Shown: in pieces, positions 31,705 to 39,708 of the stretch | How positions within the stretch are numbered: the first letter of the stretch is position 1 | Layout of the letters: every line of letters starts with the position of its first letter | Source: Gordonia alkaliphila | Lineage (GTDB): Bacteria; Actinomycetota; Actinomycetes; Mycobacteriales; Mycobacteriaceae | DNA length: 64,000 nucleotides | Direction: 5' to 3' | Assembly (NCBI RefSeq): GCF_023017165.1 | Contig: NZ_JALKBW010000001.1 | Location: forward strand, 3,162,001 to 3,226,000 | Made by a program: the position numbers and the translations under genes | Notes under the pieces: generated by a model | Told to the model about the DNA's origin: nothing | The model's database searches: none | The model's input: the letters and a program-made list of their open reading frames with translations, nothing else

Positions 31705-32676
31705 ATGAGCAACGTCGAGGTCGGCCCCGTCGAGACCGAATGCACCGGAGCACCGGAGTCCGGCCTCGAGGTGATCCCGGCGCGCAGGGTGCCGCTCGGC
31801 GGTCCGCGCGCCATGCTGGTGCAACGCACGCTGCCCACCAAGGACCGCTCGATGGTCGGCGCGTGGTGCTTCGCCGACCATTACGGGCCCGATCGCGTCG
31901 ACGATTCCGGGGGCATGCGGGTGCTGCCGCATCCGCATACCGGACTGGCGACGGTCAGCTGGCTCTTCGAGGGCGAGATCGAGCACACCGACAGCAATGG
32001 CGTGCATGCCATGGTGCGTCCGGGGGAGTTGAACCTGATGTCGGCCGGTTACGGCATCAGCCATTCGGAGATCTCTACGCCGGAGACCGACGTGCTGCAC
32101 GGCGTGCAGTTATGGCTCGCACTGCCCGACGCAGATCGCAACGGGCAGAAGGACTTTCAGTTCCATGCGCCCGAGTCGGTGCCGCTGCCCGGCGACGTCG
32201 GGAGCGTGCGCGTATTCATCGGCACGCTGGTCGGATCGTCGTCGCCGGTGTCCACGTCCACCCCGATGCTGGGTGCCGAGATCATCCTCGATGCCGGCGC
32301 AGAGGTGACCGTCGAGGTGGATCCGAGCTTCGAGCACGGTGCGCTGCTCGACACCGACACCCTGCGGTTCGACGGCGTGGAGTTGGAGCGGTCGGCGATG
32401 GGCTACGCCGGACCCGGGCGCAGCACGCTCACCCTGGCCAATCCCGGCGCCACGCAGGCCCGGATCATCCTGCTCGGCGGCGTGCCGTTCGACGAGGACC
32501 TCATCATGTGGTGGAACTTCGTCGGCCGCACCCACGAGGAGATCGTCGAATACCGGGAGCAGTGGGAGGAGCACGCCGAGCGCTTCGGCACCGTCGCCGG
32601 CTGGACCGCCGACGAGCGGATCCCGGCGCCGCCGCTGCCGAACAGCCGCCTGCGTCCCCGCCGCCGCGCCCGGTAG
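31705..32676 (+). CDS. Pirin family protein
   Basis: A 323-residue bicupin of the pirin family. The metal-site motif region is LPHPHTGLATVSWLFEGEIEHTDS with two His of the metal centre in HPHTG; a further His is in GISHSE and the Glu in the same motif. Bacterial pirins bind Fe or other metals; some oxidise quercetin, others modulate enzymes. The substrate here is unknown. The ATG at 31705 starts MSNVEVGPVETECTG, 26 bp after the SHOCT gene. The C-terminus (IMWWNFVGRTHEEIVEYREQW) is the conserved family end. Confidence 0.88.
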   Translation: MSNVEVGPVETECTGAPESGLEVIPARRVPLGGPRAMLVQRTLPTKDRSMVGAWCFADHYGPDRVDDSGGMRVLPHPHTGLATVSWLFEGEIEHTDSNGVHAMVRPGELNLMSAGYGISHSEISTPETDVLHGVQLWLALPDADRNGQKDFQFHAPESVPLPGDVGSVRVFIGTLVGSSSPVSTSTPMLGAEIILDAGAEVTVEVDPSFEHGALLDTDTLRFDGVELERSAMGYAGPGRSTLTLANPGATQARIILLGGVPFDEDLIMWWNFVGRTHEEIVEYREQWEEHAERFGTVAGWTADERIPAPPLPNSRLRPRRRAR

Positions 32677-32682
32677 ACGAGC

Positions 32683-33759
32683 TCAGTCGGCGAGGACGAA
32701 ATCGTCCCAGCCGGTCGACAGATAGTTCAGGAACTCCGGCCCGACCGACTCGTCGCGCAAGCGCTGAGCCGGGAAGGGCTGGGGTTCGGACTCGAAACCG
32801 AGGTCGGCGGTGGCCCGCCGGGCGAAGTCGTGGTGGATGATCGCGCCGGTGCCGATCACCGCGAAGTCGGCTCCGCGCTCGAGGATCTCGGCGGCCTGCG
32901 CCGCGGACAGGATCTTGCCTGCGGCGCCGAGCCGCACGTGCCCGCGCGGAAGGTCGGTGAAGTAGTCCAACAGTCCCGTGCCCTGGTGCTCGCCCTCGTA
33001 GGGCTCCTTGAACGCATCCCAGAGCGAGAGGTCGAGGTAGTCGATCTGGCCGTCGGCCAGCACCTCGGCAGCCAGCGCCCGCCCCTCCACTAGCGGCACG
33101 CCGTAGCGTTCCGGCGACAAGCGCAGCCCCAGTTGGAAGTTCGGGCCGGTGGCCGCACGCACGGCGGCCACCGTCTCGTGGATCACGCGGAACCGGTTCT
33201 CGGTGCTCCCGCCGTAGCGGTCGGTGCGCTGATTGCTGCGGACGTCGAGGAACTGGGAGAGCAGGTAGCCGTGGGCGCCGTGGATCTCCACGCCGTCGAA
33301 ACCGGCCTGCTCGGCGAGTGCGGCGGAGGCCGCGAAGTCGGCGACCACCTGCTCCACCCCCTCGGTGGTGAGCGCCGTCGCGCCCTTGCCTGCGTCGTCC
33401 CACGGCGCGACGAGCGCCGAGTCGAGGGCACCGTCACTGCGGCGCCCGCCGTGCTGCAGCTGAATCGAGCTGACCGCCCCGGTGGCGCGGATGCCGTCGG
33501 CCAGGCGCCGCAGTCCGGGCAGGTGCTTCGGTCCGGCCACACCGAGCTGACCGGGGAAGGTGTGGCCGTCGTCGCGGATGTACGCCGCGCAGGTCATCAC
33601 CAGGCCGAAGCCGCCGTCGCCGCGGCGCACCAACCAGTCGTACTCGTCGTTCGACAGCACGCCGTCGTCGCCGCTCTGCAGATTGGTCAGCGGCGCCAAC
33701 ACCATCCGATTCCGCCACTGGGGTCCGCGCGCCAACGACAGCGCGCTGCCGAGGCTCAT
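32683..33759 (-). CDS. NADH:flavin oxidoreductase, old yellow enzyme family
   Basis: A 358-residue FMN TIM-barrel enzyme. It has the N-terminal NRMVLAPLTN, the substrate-binding motif EIHGAHGYLLSQFLD and the FMN-phosphate motif region DFAVIGTGAIIHHDF. Family enzymes reduce activated C=C bonds of unsaturated carbonyls or nitro compounds; some demethylate. The substrate is unknown. The start overlaps the end of the flotillin gene by 4 bp (33756-33759), so it is coupled to a membrane-domain operon, an uncommon pairing. It converges on the pirin gene. Confidence 0.88.
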   Translation of the reverse strand: MSLGSALSLARGPQWRNRMVLAPLTNLQSGDDGVLSNDEYDWLVRRGDGGFGLVMTCAAYIRDDGHTFPGQLGVAGPKHLPGLRRLADGIRATGAVSSIQLQHGGRRSDGALDSALVAPWDDAGKGATALTTEGVEQVVADFAASAALAEQAGFDGVEIHGAHGYLLSQFLDVRSNQRTDRYGGSTENRFRVIHETVAAVRAATGPNFQLGLRLSPERYGVPLVEGRALAAEVLADGQIDYLDLSLWDAFKEPYEGEHQGTGLLDYFTDLPRGHVRLGAAGKILSAAQAAEILERGADFAVIGTGAIIHHDFARRATADLGFESEPQPFPAQRLRDESVGPEFLNYLSTGWDDFVLAD

Positions 33760-35000
33760 TCCTGCGTGTCCTTGCCGCCCAGGTTGTTCAGCATCTCGGC
33801 GACGTCGATGCCGGTGGTGCCGCGAATCAGTTCGAGGCTGCTGGCCACACCGGTGCCCGCGCTGCGCGAGAGGGGATCCACGCCGTCGCCGACCAGGGTG
33901 ATCGACGCGTCGCGCATCGGCTCGGCTGCCGCGGCCACGATGGCCGGCAGCTTGCCGAGGACCAGTTCGAGCTGACCTACCGAGTCGAGTTTGCCGAGGG
34001 CCTCGGCGCGCTTCTCGAGGGCCTGCGCCTCGGCGTCACCGGTGATCCGGATGCCTTCGGCGCGCGCGGCGGCCTCGGCGACGATCTCGGCCTTGCGAGC
34101 CTCGGCGCGCTGCTGCGCGGCGTACAGCTCGGCCTCAGCCGGGCGACGCACCTCGGCGTCGAGCTCGGTGTCGCGCAGACGTGCGGTCTGCTCGGCCACT
34201 TCGTTGTCCTTCTCCACCTGGATGCGGCGACGCTCGGCCTCGACCAGCGGGCGCACGGCGTCGGCTTCGGCGGCGGCGCGGTCGGTGGCCTGACGGGCCT
34301 GCTCGCGCTCGATGTCGAGCTCACGCTGCTGCTCGATGATGGCCTGCTCGTTGGCGATACGGCTCTGCTCGGCGACGCGGTGCGCTTCGGCGCGCGACTG
34401 CGCGGCGATGGCGGCCTGATCCGACCGCTCCTTGGCCGCGAGGTCGCTGAAGTACTGACCGTCGGAGTCCTGGACGTCGTTGATCGAGAAGCTGTCCAGC
34501 AGCAGACCCTGGTTGCCCAGGATCTCCTTGATGGACTGCGCCACCTGATCCACCAGCGCCTGGCGATCGACGAGGATGCTCTTGGCGGTCATGGTGCCGA
34601 CGATGGAGCGCAGCTCACCGGAAAGCTGTTCGGTGACAAGGGCTTTGACGCGGTTGAGGTCGTCGCCGAAACGCGGACCGGCCTTGAGGATGGCTTCCGG
34701 CGTATCGCCGACCTTCACCACGGCCACGCCGCGGACCTTGAGCTCGATGCCGTCGTTGGCGGGCGTCGAGGTGTCCAGGTCGGCCTTGATCGACGACAGT
34801 TGGACCCGGGTGGCGCGCTGCACCACGGGCAGGACGAAGGTTCCAGTACCGCGGTAGACCTTGCCCTGGTGGCCCTTGCCGGTACCGGTGACGATGAACG
34901 CCTCCTCCGCACCGGGCACGCGGTAGCGGGACAGCAGGAGCAGCACGATCAGCACCAGCAGAACGACAACGACGACAATGGCGATCAGTATCGAAGACAT
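33756..35000 (-). CDS. Flotillin-like SPFH protein (Rv1488-like)
   Basis: A 414-residue protein with one N-terminal membrane anchor (about residues 3-25, nearly all Ile/Val/Leu), an SPFH (band 7) domain at about 27-190, and a long Glu/Arg/Ala-rich coiled coil at about 190-340 with the EA-repeats of flotillins. Flotillins organise membrane domains and fluidity. It forms an operon with NfeD upstream (15 bp gap), the standard partner that stabilises SPFH proteins. In M. tuberculosis Rv1487-Rv1488 lie next to hemH; here the pair has moved about 18 kb and gained an OYE gene at its 3' end. The ATG start has AAGGAA upstream. Confidence 0.87.
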   Translation of the reverse strand: MSSILIAIVVVVVLLVLIVLLLLSRYRVPGAEEAFIVTGTGKGHQGKVYRGTGTFVLPVVQRATRVQLSSIKADLDTSTPANDGIELKVRGVAVVKVGDTPEAILKAGPRFGDDLNRVKALVTEQLSGELRSIVGTMTAKSILVDRQALVDQVAQSIKEILGNQGLLLDSFSINDVQDSDGQYFSDLAAKERSDQAAIAAQSRAEAHRVAEQSRIANEQAIIEQQRELDIEREQARQATDRAAAEADAVRPLVEAERRRIQVEKDNEVAEQTARLRDTELDAEVRRPAEAELYAAQQRAEARKAEIVAEAAARAEGIRITGDAEAQALEKRAEALGKLDSVGQLELVLGKLPAIVAAAAEPMRDASITLVGDGVDPLSRSAGTGVASSLELIRGTTGIDVAEMLNNLGGKDTQE

Positions 35001-35015
35001 GGGTGAAGCGGTTCC

Positions 35016-35528
35016 TTAATCGAGGTCGGAAAAGGGAAGTTGTTCGACGAGGTAGGCATCGCGGTCGTCGAGCTTGGCGACGACGCGGACGCGCTCGTTG
35101 TGGGTGAAGTCCCGGTCGGCGGTGACGGTGATCTGCTGGTCGCCGAGCGTGGTGGAGACCTCGGCGGTGCCGAAGCGGCCCGCGCCGACGGGGTCGACGA
35201 TGCGAGCCGAGCTGCCGATCACGTCGATCTCCGGCAGTTCTTGGCCCGAGCGCCACAGCCAGCGCGCGGTGACGCCGGCCGCGAGGGCGAGGGCCAGGCC
35301 GGCGAGAGCACCGGAGATCAGTGCACCGGCGGCATTGGCGTCGGCGAAGACGATCAGCCCGCCGGCGAGCAGGCCGAAGCCGGTGACGAACGGCATGAGA
35401 ATGGAGGTGCAGCCGACTCCGGAATCGCCCAGGTCGACGTCGAAGCTGCCGATTTCGGCACCGACCAGCGACAGCAGAGTCAGGACAAGACCGACTCCGC
35501 CGATGATCAACAGAATGATGCCGAGCAC
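35016..35528 (-). CDS. NfeD-like membrane protein (Rv1487-like)
   Basis: A 170-residue short-form NfeD protein. Membrane helices lie at about 2-24, 40-62 and 66-88, and a C-terminal OB-fold domain at about 105-165 (IGSSARIVDPVGAGRFGTAEV). NfeD proteins partner with SPFH proteins, here the flotillin downstream. The GTG start has GGGGAG upstream. Cytoplasmic or periplasmic placement of the OB domain is not settled for the family. Confidence 0.83.
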   Translation of the reverse strand: MLGIILLIIGGVGLVLTLLSLVGAEIGSFDVDLGDSGVGCTSILMPFVTGFGLLAGGLIVFADANAAGALISGALAGLALALAAGVTARWLWRSGQELPEIDVIGSSARIVDPVGAGRFGTAEVSTTLGDQQITVTADRDFTHNERVRVVAKLDDRDAYLVEQLPFSDLD

Positions 35529-35568
35529 AACTCTCCCCGTTTGAGTCTGGTCACGTAAACCCAGTCTG

Positions 35569-36162
35569 TCACAAGCGGTGACGGGCCTCCTCGACCGCTC
35601 CGCGGGTGGTGCAGCCCTCGGCGTGATCGTTGATCAGGCCCATCGCCTGCATGAACGCGAACGCCGTCGTCGGTCCGACGAACTTCCATCCTCGCTTCTT
35701 CAGATCCTTGGCCATCGCGATCGACGACGGCGAGGTGGTCATGGTCGCCGGCGCGACGATCTCGCCCGCCGGCGGCGCCCACGTCCAGAAGTACGCGGCG
35801 AGGCTGCCGGCGTCGTCCATCAGCTCCAGTGCACGGGCCGCATTGTTGACCACCGCTTCGATCTTCCCGCGGTGCCGGATGATCCGGGCATCGGTCAGGA
35901 GTCGCTCCACGTCGTCGTCGGTGAACAGGGCGACGCGGACGGGGTCGAAGCCCTCGAAGACCTCCCGGAACGCGGGCCGTTTGGTGAGGATGGTGCGCCA
36001 ACTCAGACCGGACTGGAAGCCCTCCAGGCTGACCTTTTCGAAGAGACGGTGGTCGTCGTGCACGGGGAAGCCCCACTCGGTGTCGTGATAGCCGAGCATC
36101 AGCGGCCCGTCGGCGGCCCAGCCGCAGCGCGGTTGTCCGTCCGGGGCGACATAGAGGTCCAT
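35569..36162 (-). CDS. tag: DNA-3-methyladenine glycosylase I
   Basis: A 197-residue base-excision repair enzyme removing 3-methyladenine. The N-terminal RCGWAADGPLMLGYHDTEWG has a zinc-site Cys and the family GYHDxEWG motif. KRPAFREVFEGFDP and the HhH-type RHRGKIEAVVNNARA-like region follow. Zinc-ligand His and Cys are present at the C-terminus (NDHAEGC). The ATG start lies 6 nt after a TACCAT box. Confidence 0.92.
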   Translation of the reverse strand: MDLYVAPDGQPRCGWAADGPLMLGYHDTEWGFPVHDDHRLFEKVSLEGFQSGLSWRTILTKRPAFREVFEGFDPVRVALFTDDDVERLLTDARIIRHRGKIEAVVNNAARALELMDDAGSLAAYFWTWAPPAGEIVAPATMTTSPSSIAMAKDLKKRGWKFVGPTTAFAFMQAMGLINDHAEGCTTRGAVEEARHRL

Positions 36163-36168
36163 GCACGC

Positions 36169-36174
36169 ATGGTA
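36169..36174 (-). promoter_or_regulatory. Leaderless-type -10 box of tag
   Basis: Minus-strand TACCAT, 6 nt before the ATG at 36162. Confidence 0.45.
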
Positions 36175-36203
36175 GGTCCGTCGCCGGGGCCCCGCCGCCG
36201 CGG

Positions 36204-37985
36204 TCAGAACGGCGGGGGATTGGCGATCGCTTCGGCCTCCGACCGCCTACGGTTGCGTGCTCGGTGTGCCCGGCGCCAGGCGTGTTTGGCTTCGGTCCGG
36301 GTCTGCGCTCGTCGCGGCGCCGGAGCGCTGCTCGTCGTCGACACTCGGACGCCGTTCTCGATGTGCGGGCAGCGGAGCCGGCCCAGTCCGGGGAAGAGCC
36401 ACTGATTGAGCGCCTTCTGCGCCACCGTGTAGCCCTCCGGCGTGGTGGTGGAGGTCCAGTAGTCGCCGTTCTCGTCGACGAACTGGTCGTCGCACCACCA
36501 GGACTCCACGCGCCAGTCCGCTTCGGCACCCACGCTGCCGTCGATGATGCGCGTCCGACCATGGGTTTTCTGCAGGTGGTGATGCCGACACTTCGGATTC
36601 AGGTTGCACAGGCACGTCGGCCCGCCCCGATCCGGGCAGATCTGGTCGAACTCTTCGACGTGGTCGAGATCGCACCGCCACGCAGGCCGCGTGCAGCCCG
36701 GCGTGGTGCAGGTTCCGAACAGGAATCGGGCGATCACCGCGGTGGTGGTCGTGGGCCGGTACGGATCGCTGGGTAGCGCGGTCCGGGAGATCCGAAATTC
36801 CGGCTCGGGACGTGTTTCCTCGCCCAGACGGGCGTCCGGGTTGTCGGGGCGGGGTCGTTGTCGGGCGCCGGGCGGAGGATCAGACGCCTCCGCCGAAGTA
36901 TCGACCGGAGCCACCGGCGCAGCAGGCTCGATCAGATCGGCGAGATCCACCGGGCGGACGATCGTCTCGTCACGCTGGGCGATATCGCGAACGTGCTCGG
37001 CGGAGAGCACGCCGTGGCCGTCCAGGTAGCCGGGTTCGTCACCGCCGGCGAGAGTGCTGGAATCGCAGATCGCGTACAGCACGATCTTGGCCTGCGCAGT
37101 GGACAGGCCGTCGTCGTCGAGCGTGGCCGTGCAGTCGTCGCGCTCGCACGCGCAGGTGAAGGGCAGCCCGCGCAGCCGGGCGATCGCCGCGGCGGCCCGG
37201 CGAGCTCGCTTGGAACGCGGATCGTGGTCGCAGCACGCGTCCACCAGTGCTTCCACGGCACCCATCGCCAGGGCCGCGTCCTCGGCGGACGCGATCACCA
37301 TGAGGCTCGCGAGCCCGTCGTCGATCGGCTTGACCCGGGCATCCTTCCGCAGTTCGGCACGATCACGGCGATGACGGTCGGCGTCGGGATCGATCTTGTA
37401 GACCACACGGTCGACGATGGCTTCGGTGCGTCGCTGCGAGAGTGCGCCGACGCCGCCCAAAGTCTCGGCGAGCGTGTAGTCGACTTCGTCGATGTGTTCC
37501 ACACTGACCAGTTCGACACGTCGGACGCAGGTCTCGAACATCATCGGGGTGAGGCGGCCGTCGCGCAGCTGAGAGAGCAACGCGGGCACCCGGTTGGTGC
37601 CCGCGTCCGCGAAGGCCACCAACTTCTCGGAAGCCGCGCGAGAGATCCGGAGGGCGGTCGCCACCCGAGCCGCCGCCTGCCGATAGGGGTCGAACATTTC
37701 CGATTCCTGCGACGCCGCCAGCTCCTCGCCGGCTTCGAGCAGGACGAGGTCGACGATGTCCCAGACCGCCCGCAGCCGCCGGTAGGCCAGGAAGCTCTCA
37801 CCTTCGGCGATGTTCACCAGCACGTCGAGGAGTCCGTTCACCTGATCGGCCTCGGGAAGCGTGGGCTCGGGATCCTCCAGCCCGAGCGGCGACAGGTCCT
37901 CCAAGACCCACGGCGACGGCACGGGCTGCGGCAGGGGACACCACGGCACGGTGACGGTGTGGCGCGACGGTCGTCGAGTAGCCAC
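36204..37985 (-). CDS. 13E12-type DUF222/HNH endonuclease protein
   Basis: A 593-residue protein of the large actinobacterial 13E12 repeat family. The N-terminal DUF222 domain (about 50-330) is helical and the middle (about 360-415) is a Pro/Glu-rich linker. The HNH nuclease motif at about 430-490 has Cys pairs (CTTPGC, CLCNLNPKC), LDHVEEF and HHHLQKTHG. Members are multicopy and mobile-like in mycobacteria and Gordonia, and their biology is poorly known; some carry SOS boxes. The start is GTG with GAGGAGG 7 nt upstream. The promoter region holds two LexA-like sites. Confidence 0.88.
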   Translation of the reverse strand: MATRRPSRHTVTVPWCPLPQPVPSPWVLEDLSPLGLEDPEPTLPEADQVNGLLDVLVNIAEGESFLAYRRLRAVWDIVDLVLLEAGEELAASQESEMFDPYRQAAARVATALRISRAASEKLVAFADAGTNRVPALLSQLRDGRLTPMMFETCVRRVELVSVEHIDEVDYTLAETLGGVGALSQRRTEAIVDRVVYKIDPDADRHRRDRAELRKDARVKPIDDGLASLMVIASAEDAALAMGAVEALVDACCDHDPRSKRARRAAAAIARLRGLPFTCACERDDCTATLDDDGLSTAQAKIVLYAICDSSTLAGGDEPGYLDGHGVLSAEHVRDIAQRDETIVRPVDLADLIEPAAPVAPVDTSAEASDPPPGARQRPRPDNPDARLGEETRPEPEFRISRTALPSDPYRPTTTTAVIARFLFGTCTTPGCTRPAWRCDLDHVEEFDQICPDRGGPTCLCNLNPKCRHHHLQKTHGRTRIIDGSVGAEADWRVESWWCDDQFVDENGDYWTSTTTPEGYTVAQKALNQWLFPGLGRLRCPHIENGVRVSTTSSAPAPRRAQTRTEAKHAWRRAHRARNRRRSEAEAIANPPPF

Positions 37986-38025
37986 CGGCCCACCTCCTCA
38001 GAATATGCCTTCACATACTATGTCG

Positions 38026-38041
38026 TCGTTCGTATGTTCGA
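38026..38041 (-). promoter_or_regulatory. LexA-like site 1
   Basis: Minus strand TCGAAC-ATAC-GAACGA. The first half matches the mycobacterial SOS box TCGAAC-N4-GTTCGA fully; the second half has two mismatches. It lies 41 bp before the DUF222/HNH start. Confidence 0.35.
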
Positions 38042-38061
38042 CATTACGCTCGAATCTCCAT

Positions 38062-38077
38062 TAGTTCAAGTGTTCGA
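38062..38077 (-). promoter_or_regulatory. LexA-like site 2
   Basis: Minus strand TCGAAC-ACTT-GAACTA, built like site 1 and 36 bp from it. The shared pattern TCGAAC-N4-GAAC may belong to LexA or another factor. Confidence 0.3.
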
Positions 38078-38178
38078 GACACGAATTTTCCACCGACTTA
38101 CCGACAGGCCGATAGCCTCGATGGGGGGCCGGGCGCAGGCTCGGTCGCCGTCGTCCCAGTCATCAACGGAGGAGGACC

Positions 38179-38796
38179 ATGCAGAAGATCGTTCACCGCA
38201 AGACAGCTGGAATCATCGCGGGCCTCGCGGCCGTCACCCTCCTCGCCGCAGGCTGCAGCAGCGACGACAACAAGGACACCGCGGCCTCGGCGACCTCAGC
38301 CGTCGCCTCCGCAGCCTCGTCGGCCGTCGACGACGCCAAGGACGCAGGCAAGGTGGAACTGACCGCCGCCGACGGCAGCACCGTGACCCTCACCGGCCCG
38401 ATCGCTGCCAAGTACAGCGCGGCCACCGACGAACAGAAGGCCGATCTGGGCAAGCCTCTCACCGGCGACGACGCCTCCGGCACCAGCGACAACGGCGTGG
38501 TGTACCAGCAGTTCGACGGCGGCGTGATCACCGCCCGCAACGGCGACGCCGGCACCCCGGCCTACATCACGTGGGGCAAGATCCGCGACGCGTGGAACGT
38601 CGAACGCAATGCGGAGGGCATGCCGTCGGACGACGGCGAGGAAGGCTCCGAGGGGCCGCTCGGCGCCGCGACGAGCGACGAAACCGTCAACGGCGACGTC
38701 CGGGAGTCGACCTTCGAGCACGGCACCATCACCTGGAACTCTGCCACCAACAAGGTCACCGTCACCGTGATGGGCAAGGAAGTCCCCGCCAACTGA
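38179..38796 (+). CDS. LGFP-repeat-like lipoprotein
   Basis: A 205-residue lipoprotein: basic start, hydrophobic core, then lipobox LLAAGC (Cys at about 26) followed by an Asp/Ser/Ala-rich linker. The folded part has LGFP-like features: DLGKPLTGDDASG, VVYQQFDGGVITARN and STFEHGTITWNSAT. LGFP repeats occur in Mycobacteriales envelope proteins, including mycolyltransferases, and are thought to bind the cell wall. Strong RBS (GGAGGAGG) before the ATG and a perfect terminator behind. It stands alone, which suggests high monocistronic expression. Confidence 0.75.
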   Translation: MQKIVHRKTAGIIAGLAAVTLLAAGCSSDDNKDTAASATSAVASAASSAVDDAKDAGKVELTAADGSTVTLTGPIAAKYSAATDEQKADLGKPLTGDDASGTSDNGVVYQQFDGGVITARNGDAGTPAYITWGKIRDAWNVERNAEGMPSDDGEEGSEGPLGAATSDETVNGDVRESTFEHGTITWNSATNKVTVTVMGKEVPAN

Positions 38797-38812
38797 CCCC
38801 GCACCTCCTCGA

Positions 38813-38846
38813 GGGCCCGGCCGCCGATGCGGCCGGGCCCCCTTTT
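38813..38846 (+). terminator. Rho-independent terminator after the lipoprotein gene
   Basis: A perfect 12-bp GC stem (38813-38824 with 38829-38840), 4-nt loop CGAT, then CCTTTT. The clearest terminator in the window. Confidence 0.9.
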
Positions 38847-38900
38847 GTCGGCAGGGCCGCATAGGCTGGGGACACGGTTCACAAGGGGAGGTGCACGAGC

Positions 38901-39644
38901 GTGGCCAAGCAGTCCGACAGCAATGTGGGGTGTTTCGCGACCGTCGCCGTCGTCCTCGTACTCGGCGTGATCGTCAAATTCTGGCCGATCATCGTCGGCG
39001 CGATCGTCATTGCCCTCGTGGTCTGGGCGATCACCGCTGGCACCGCGTCCGCCAAGGCTTCGCGCGAGCGCCGACGCGAAGAGGAAGCCAGGGCCGCAAA
39101 GCAGCAGCGCATCGACACCGTCGGGCCACGCGCGATCGCCCGGATCGACGGCGCCGTCGCCGCAGCCGAACAGGTCGCGCGGTCGGAGGCGGCGAAGGCC
39201 GGTTGGCTCGGTGACGTCGACTTCTCCTCCGACCTCGCCGGCATCACCGATTCCTTCGCGCAGGCGTATGCGCTGCGCGGTACCGCCGCACGCCTCGCGG
39301 CGCTGCCGCGCCCCAACGACGACGATCGCCGACTCCTCGCCGATGCGCAGCGTGCCGCCGAGACTCTCGAGGCCGGTGCCAATCGACGCGTCGACCTGAT
39401 CGCGCAATGCGCGGCCGAGGCCGACCTCGTCGACCAGTCGCTCCGCCAGGACCGCGAGGACGCGCTGAACGACGCCGAACGCGCACGCCTGCACAGCGAG
39501 CTCCACGGCATGGTCTACGGCGTCGAGGCTTCGATGCCGTCACCGACGGGCGACTCGGCCGCCGATCGAGTGATCGCCCGGGTCGCGGGATACCACGAGG
39601 TCAAAGCGCAGGTCGACGCCGCACGCGAGCAGGGCTTCGGCTGA
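38901..39644 (+). CDS. Membrane-anchored coiled-coil protein, unknown
   Basis: A 247-residue protein with two hydrophobic helices at about 11-27 and 29-48, then a highly charged Arg/Glu/Ala stretch (KASRERRREEEARAAKQQR) and a helical cytoplasmic region to the end, partly coiled coil. No domain is recognised. The GTG start has GGGGAGG upstream. The gene lies between a terminated lipoprotein gene and the P450 promoter and so is probably monocistronic. Confidence 0.6.
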   Translation: MAKQSDSNVGCFATVAVVLVLGVIVKFWPIIVGAIVIALVVWAITAGTASAKASRERRREEEARAAKQQRIDTVGPRAIARIDGAVAAAEQVARSEAAKAGWLGDVDFSSDLAGITDSFAQAYALRGTAARLAALPRPNDDDRRLLADAQRAAETLEAGANRRVDLIAQCAAEADLVDQSLRQDREDALNDAERARLHSELHGMVYGVEASMPSPTGDSAADRVIARVAGYHEVKAQVDAAREQGFG

Positions 39645-39673
39645 CCGTCGCGTTCAGCAACACCGCCAAGCTC

Positions 39674-39706
39674 TTGACATAGCGACCGCTCCGACTCAAA
39701 GTTGAG
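39674..39706 (+). promoter_or_regulatory. P450 promoter with short inverted repeat
   Basis: TTGACA (39674-39679), 17 nt, then CAAAGT (39697-39702), ending 6 nt before the ATG at 39709. CTCAA-AG-TTGAG (39695-39706) overlaps the -10 box and may be the site of the TetR regulator encoded downstream. Confidence 0.45.
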
Positions 39707-39708
39707 AC

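Noticed and set aside
36204..37985. Calling the DUF222/HNH gene a homing endonuclease or active mobile element
   Set aside because: It is not within an intron or intein and has no flanking repeats or target duplication that I can see.
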